The position numbers and the translations under genes were made by a program. From contig JAENYK010000001.1 of NCBI GenBank assembly GCA_016841825.1, positions 1-64,000 of the forward strand: a DNA stretch of 64,000 nucleotides, written 5' to 3'. The notes beneath the pieces were generated by a model that saw nothing but the letters and a program-made list of their open reading frames with translations, was not told the origin of the DNA and did no database searches. This document shows, piece by piece, positions 45,401 to 48,400 of this stretch (its first letter is position 1; each line of letters begins with the position of its first letter). Origin of the DNA: Halothermothrix sp. GTDB lineage: Bacteria; Bacillota; Halanaerobiia; DY22613.

Positions 45401-48400
45401 ATCAGACCTACTCTAAGTAATGGTGGTTTGTCCAGATGAAAAGGTCGAATAAAATCATTAATCAGCTTTTCGATACCTTCCCGAAAGGCTCTGAGCCTGA
45501 TCAACTGCCAATCCAGATTGTCCTGTTCGCCAGTGAAAGATTCCGGTACAGGTACCATTTCAGTTATTTCGGACTTATTCCTTTCCTCACCCGGACTCTG
45601 CTGCCGATAATCTGTGATTTCTTCTGTATCTATAGTCAATAAAACCACTTTGAAATCTATCTCCTGTTGAATCCGCTGAACCGGCTGACCATCTGAGTCA
45701 GTAATAAATACGGTTCTCAATGACTCATGCCTGGTGATCACTTTTTGCAAGGCCTGGTCTAATCTGACTACATCCAGCTGTCCTCTTACTATCATGACTT
45801 GAGGCATGTTATAGGCGGTATTAATCTCATCCAACTGATTAAGAATATACAGCCGCTTTTGAGCTGACGATAAAGGATAAAAATCGGATTTCTCTGCCAG
45901 GGGAATTTCAGGTTTAGCTTCCTCACCAATCTCCAGAATATTATCTGTTGACAGTTCCTCAGCCATCTCTCTAACTGTCGGAGTATCAAAAACCTGACGT
46001 ACTGAGACCTCAAGATTTAAATCTTTGATCATTCTGGATACCAGAGAGATAGCTTTCAAAGAATGTCCACCCAGATCAAAGAAGTTATCATCAATTCCAA
46101 CCTCTGAAACATCCAGAATCTCTGCCCAGATTTCAACCAGTTGTGTTTCCAACTCATTACGGGGAGCGACATACTCTGCCCCAACCCGTACTTCATAATC
46201 AGGTTCAGGTAATGCTTTTCGATCTATCTTTCCATTGGGAGTCTGAGGTAATTGTTCCATCAAGATAATATATGAAGGAATCATATACTCTGGCAGTCTT
46301 TCAGCCAGATAATTTTTTAACTCAGCTGACTGCACAGTTGACTCTCCGTGATGTGAATTCACCTCGACATAGGCACATAAATATTTGATGCCATACCGAT
46401 CTTCCCGGGCAATGACAATAGCCCGTTCGACCAGTTCGCTGCAGATTAATTGAGAGGCTATCTCATCAGGTTCAATTCGAAAACCTCTGATCTTTAACTG
46501 ATAATCCACTCTGCCAACAAACTCAATATTTCCATCAGCCAGCCATCGGACCAGATCACCAGTTTTATACATCTTCTCACCAGGTTCAAAAGGGTTGTCC
46601 ACAAATTTTTCTGCAGTTAACTCCGGGTGATTTAAATAACCCCTCGATAGACCAACTCCGGAAACACATAGTTCACCGGCAATTCCTTTCGGAACTGGCT
46701 GCAAATCTTTATTGAGAATATATACTCTGACATTGGCTAAAGGTCTTCCGATGGGAACATTCCTCCCGACAGATTCTGTTGATTCATATAAATATGTGGA
46801 AGTACAGATAGTGGCTTCTGTTGGCCCATACCCATTGACGATATACATTGGATTATTATTCTGCATACCCAGTTGATAGTAGTTCTGCAAAATGTAATCT
46901 TTAATCGGCTCGACTCCCACAAGCATTTTATTTAGTGACAGTTCACCCACCCTGTTATGCAAATGAGTGACCAGATCCTGTAAAAGTGCAGGAGGTATAT
47001 AAGCCAAAGTAATATTTTGACTGACTATGAACTCAGCCAATTCCCGTACATCTAACATTTTATATTTGTATAAAACCAATTGAGCCCCGAATATTAATGG
47101 TAAAAACATCTCACTGACACTGACATCAAAAGATATATTAGTCAAACTCAAACATCGATCACTGTTATCTATCTGTTCACCATAGTCTCCATATAAACTA
47201 AATAGATAGTTCACCAATGATATATGTTCGATCATCACACCTTTGGGTTGACCTGTAGAACCGGAAGTATAGATCAGATATAGCAGATTACGACAGTCAT
47301 TTACCTGCGAGAGGTTAGAACTGTCTTCAGTATATACCTCAGCCTCATCCAGATTAATGGTCTCTCCCGCAAAATTCACTTTACCTGACCACTGACTCTG
47401 GGTAAGAAGAATTTGTGCTCCACTGTCTTTTAAAAAGTAAGTAATTCTTTCTGCCGGATAGTCAGGATTAATCGGTAAATATGCTCCACCGGCTTTAATT
47501 ATTGCCAGTATTCCAATAATTAATTCCATAGAACGATCAGCCATTAAGCCAACAGAGTGATCAATTCCAACCCCTTTTTTGCGCAAATGACGGGCCAATT
47601 GATTTACCCGTGAATTTAACTCACTGTAAGTTAGCTGTTGATTATCAAAAACCAGGGCAATCTCCCCGACAGATTGACTTACCCGGGTTTCAAAAAGCTG
47701 TACAATGGTTTGATCTAATGGGAATTGCTCTGCAGTCTGATTAAATTCTCTTATCAGCTCAATCTCTTCTTCCGAGGATAAAATATTGACTTCACCGACA
47801 CTTATCTCAGGATTACGCAGAATAATTCTGACAATATTTTCGAAATGTTGGGCTAACCTTTCAATGGTTTGTGAATTAAAGACCTGGGGGTTATAGATGA
47901 ATTCAAGTTGTATATTCTGAAAAGTAGTAATCGCTAAAGTCAAGTGGAAATTGGTCATTTCAAAACTGGAATAAGAGTTTATCATTAGATTAGTAAAGTG
48001 AGTATTGGAAATGGTGGAATTATCGTCAGATAATTTTGAGTCAACCTGGGACAGTGATATCTGATCTTTTAATTTTTGATCCAGAGGATAGTTTTCCAGG
48101 ACAACTATGGAATCAAAAAGGTTATCATTAGTGGGTAATGGGCTGTAAGATTTAATATCGGAAAGCGGTGTAGTCTGATAATCAACTCGATCTTGAATCA
48201 TCTGTTGGATCTCCTGCAAAATATTCAGTACTGGCAGCTTAGCATCAGTTTTAACTTTCAGAGGTAATGTATTAATAAATAGACCAACCATCTCCTCAAC
48301 GCCAATTAAATTTGCAGGTCTACCCGAAACAGTCGTACCAAAAACTATTGTTTCTTCATTGTTGTATTTATGTAATAAAATACCCCAAATGGCATATAAA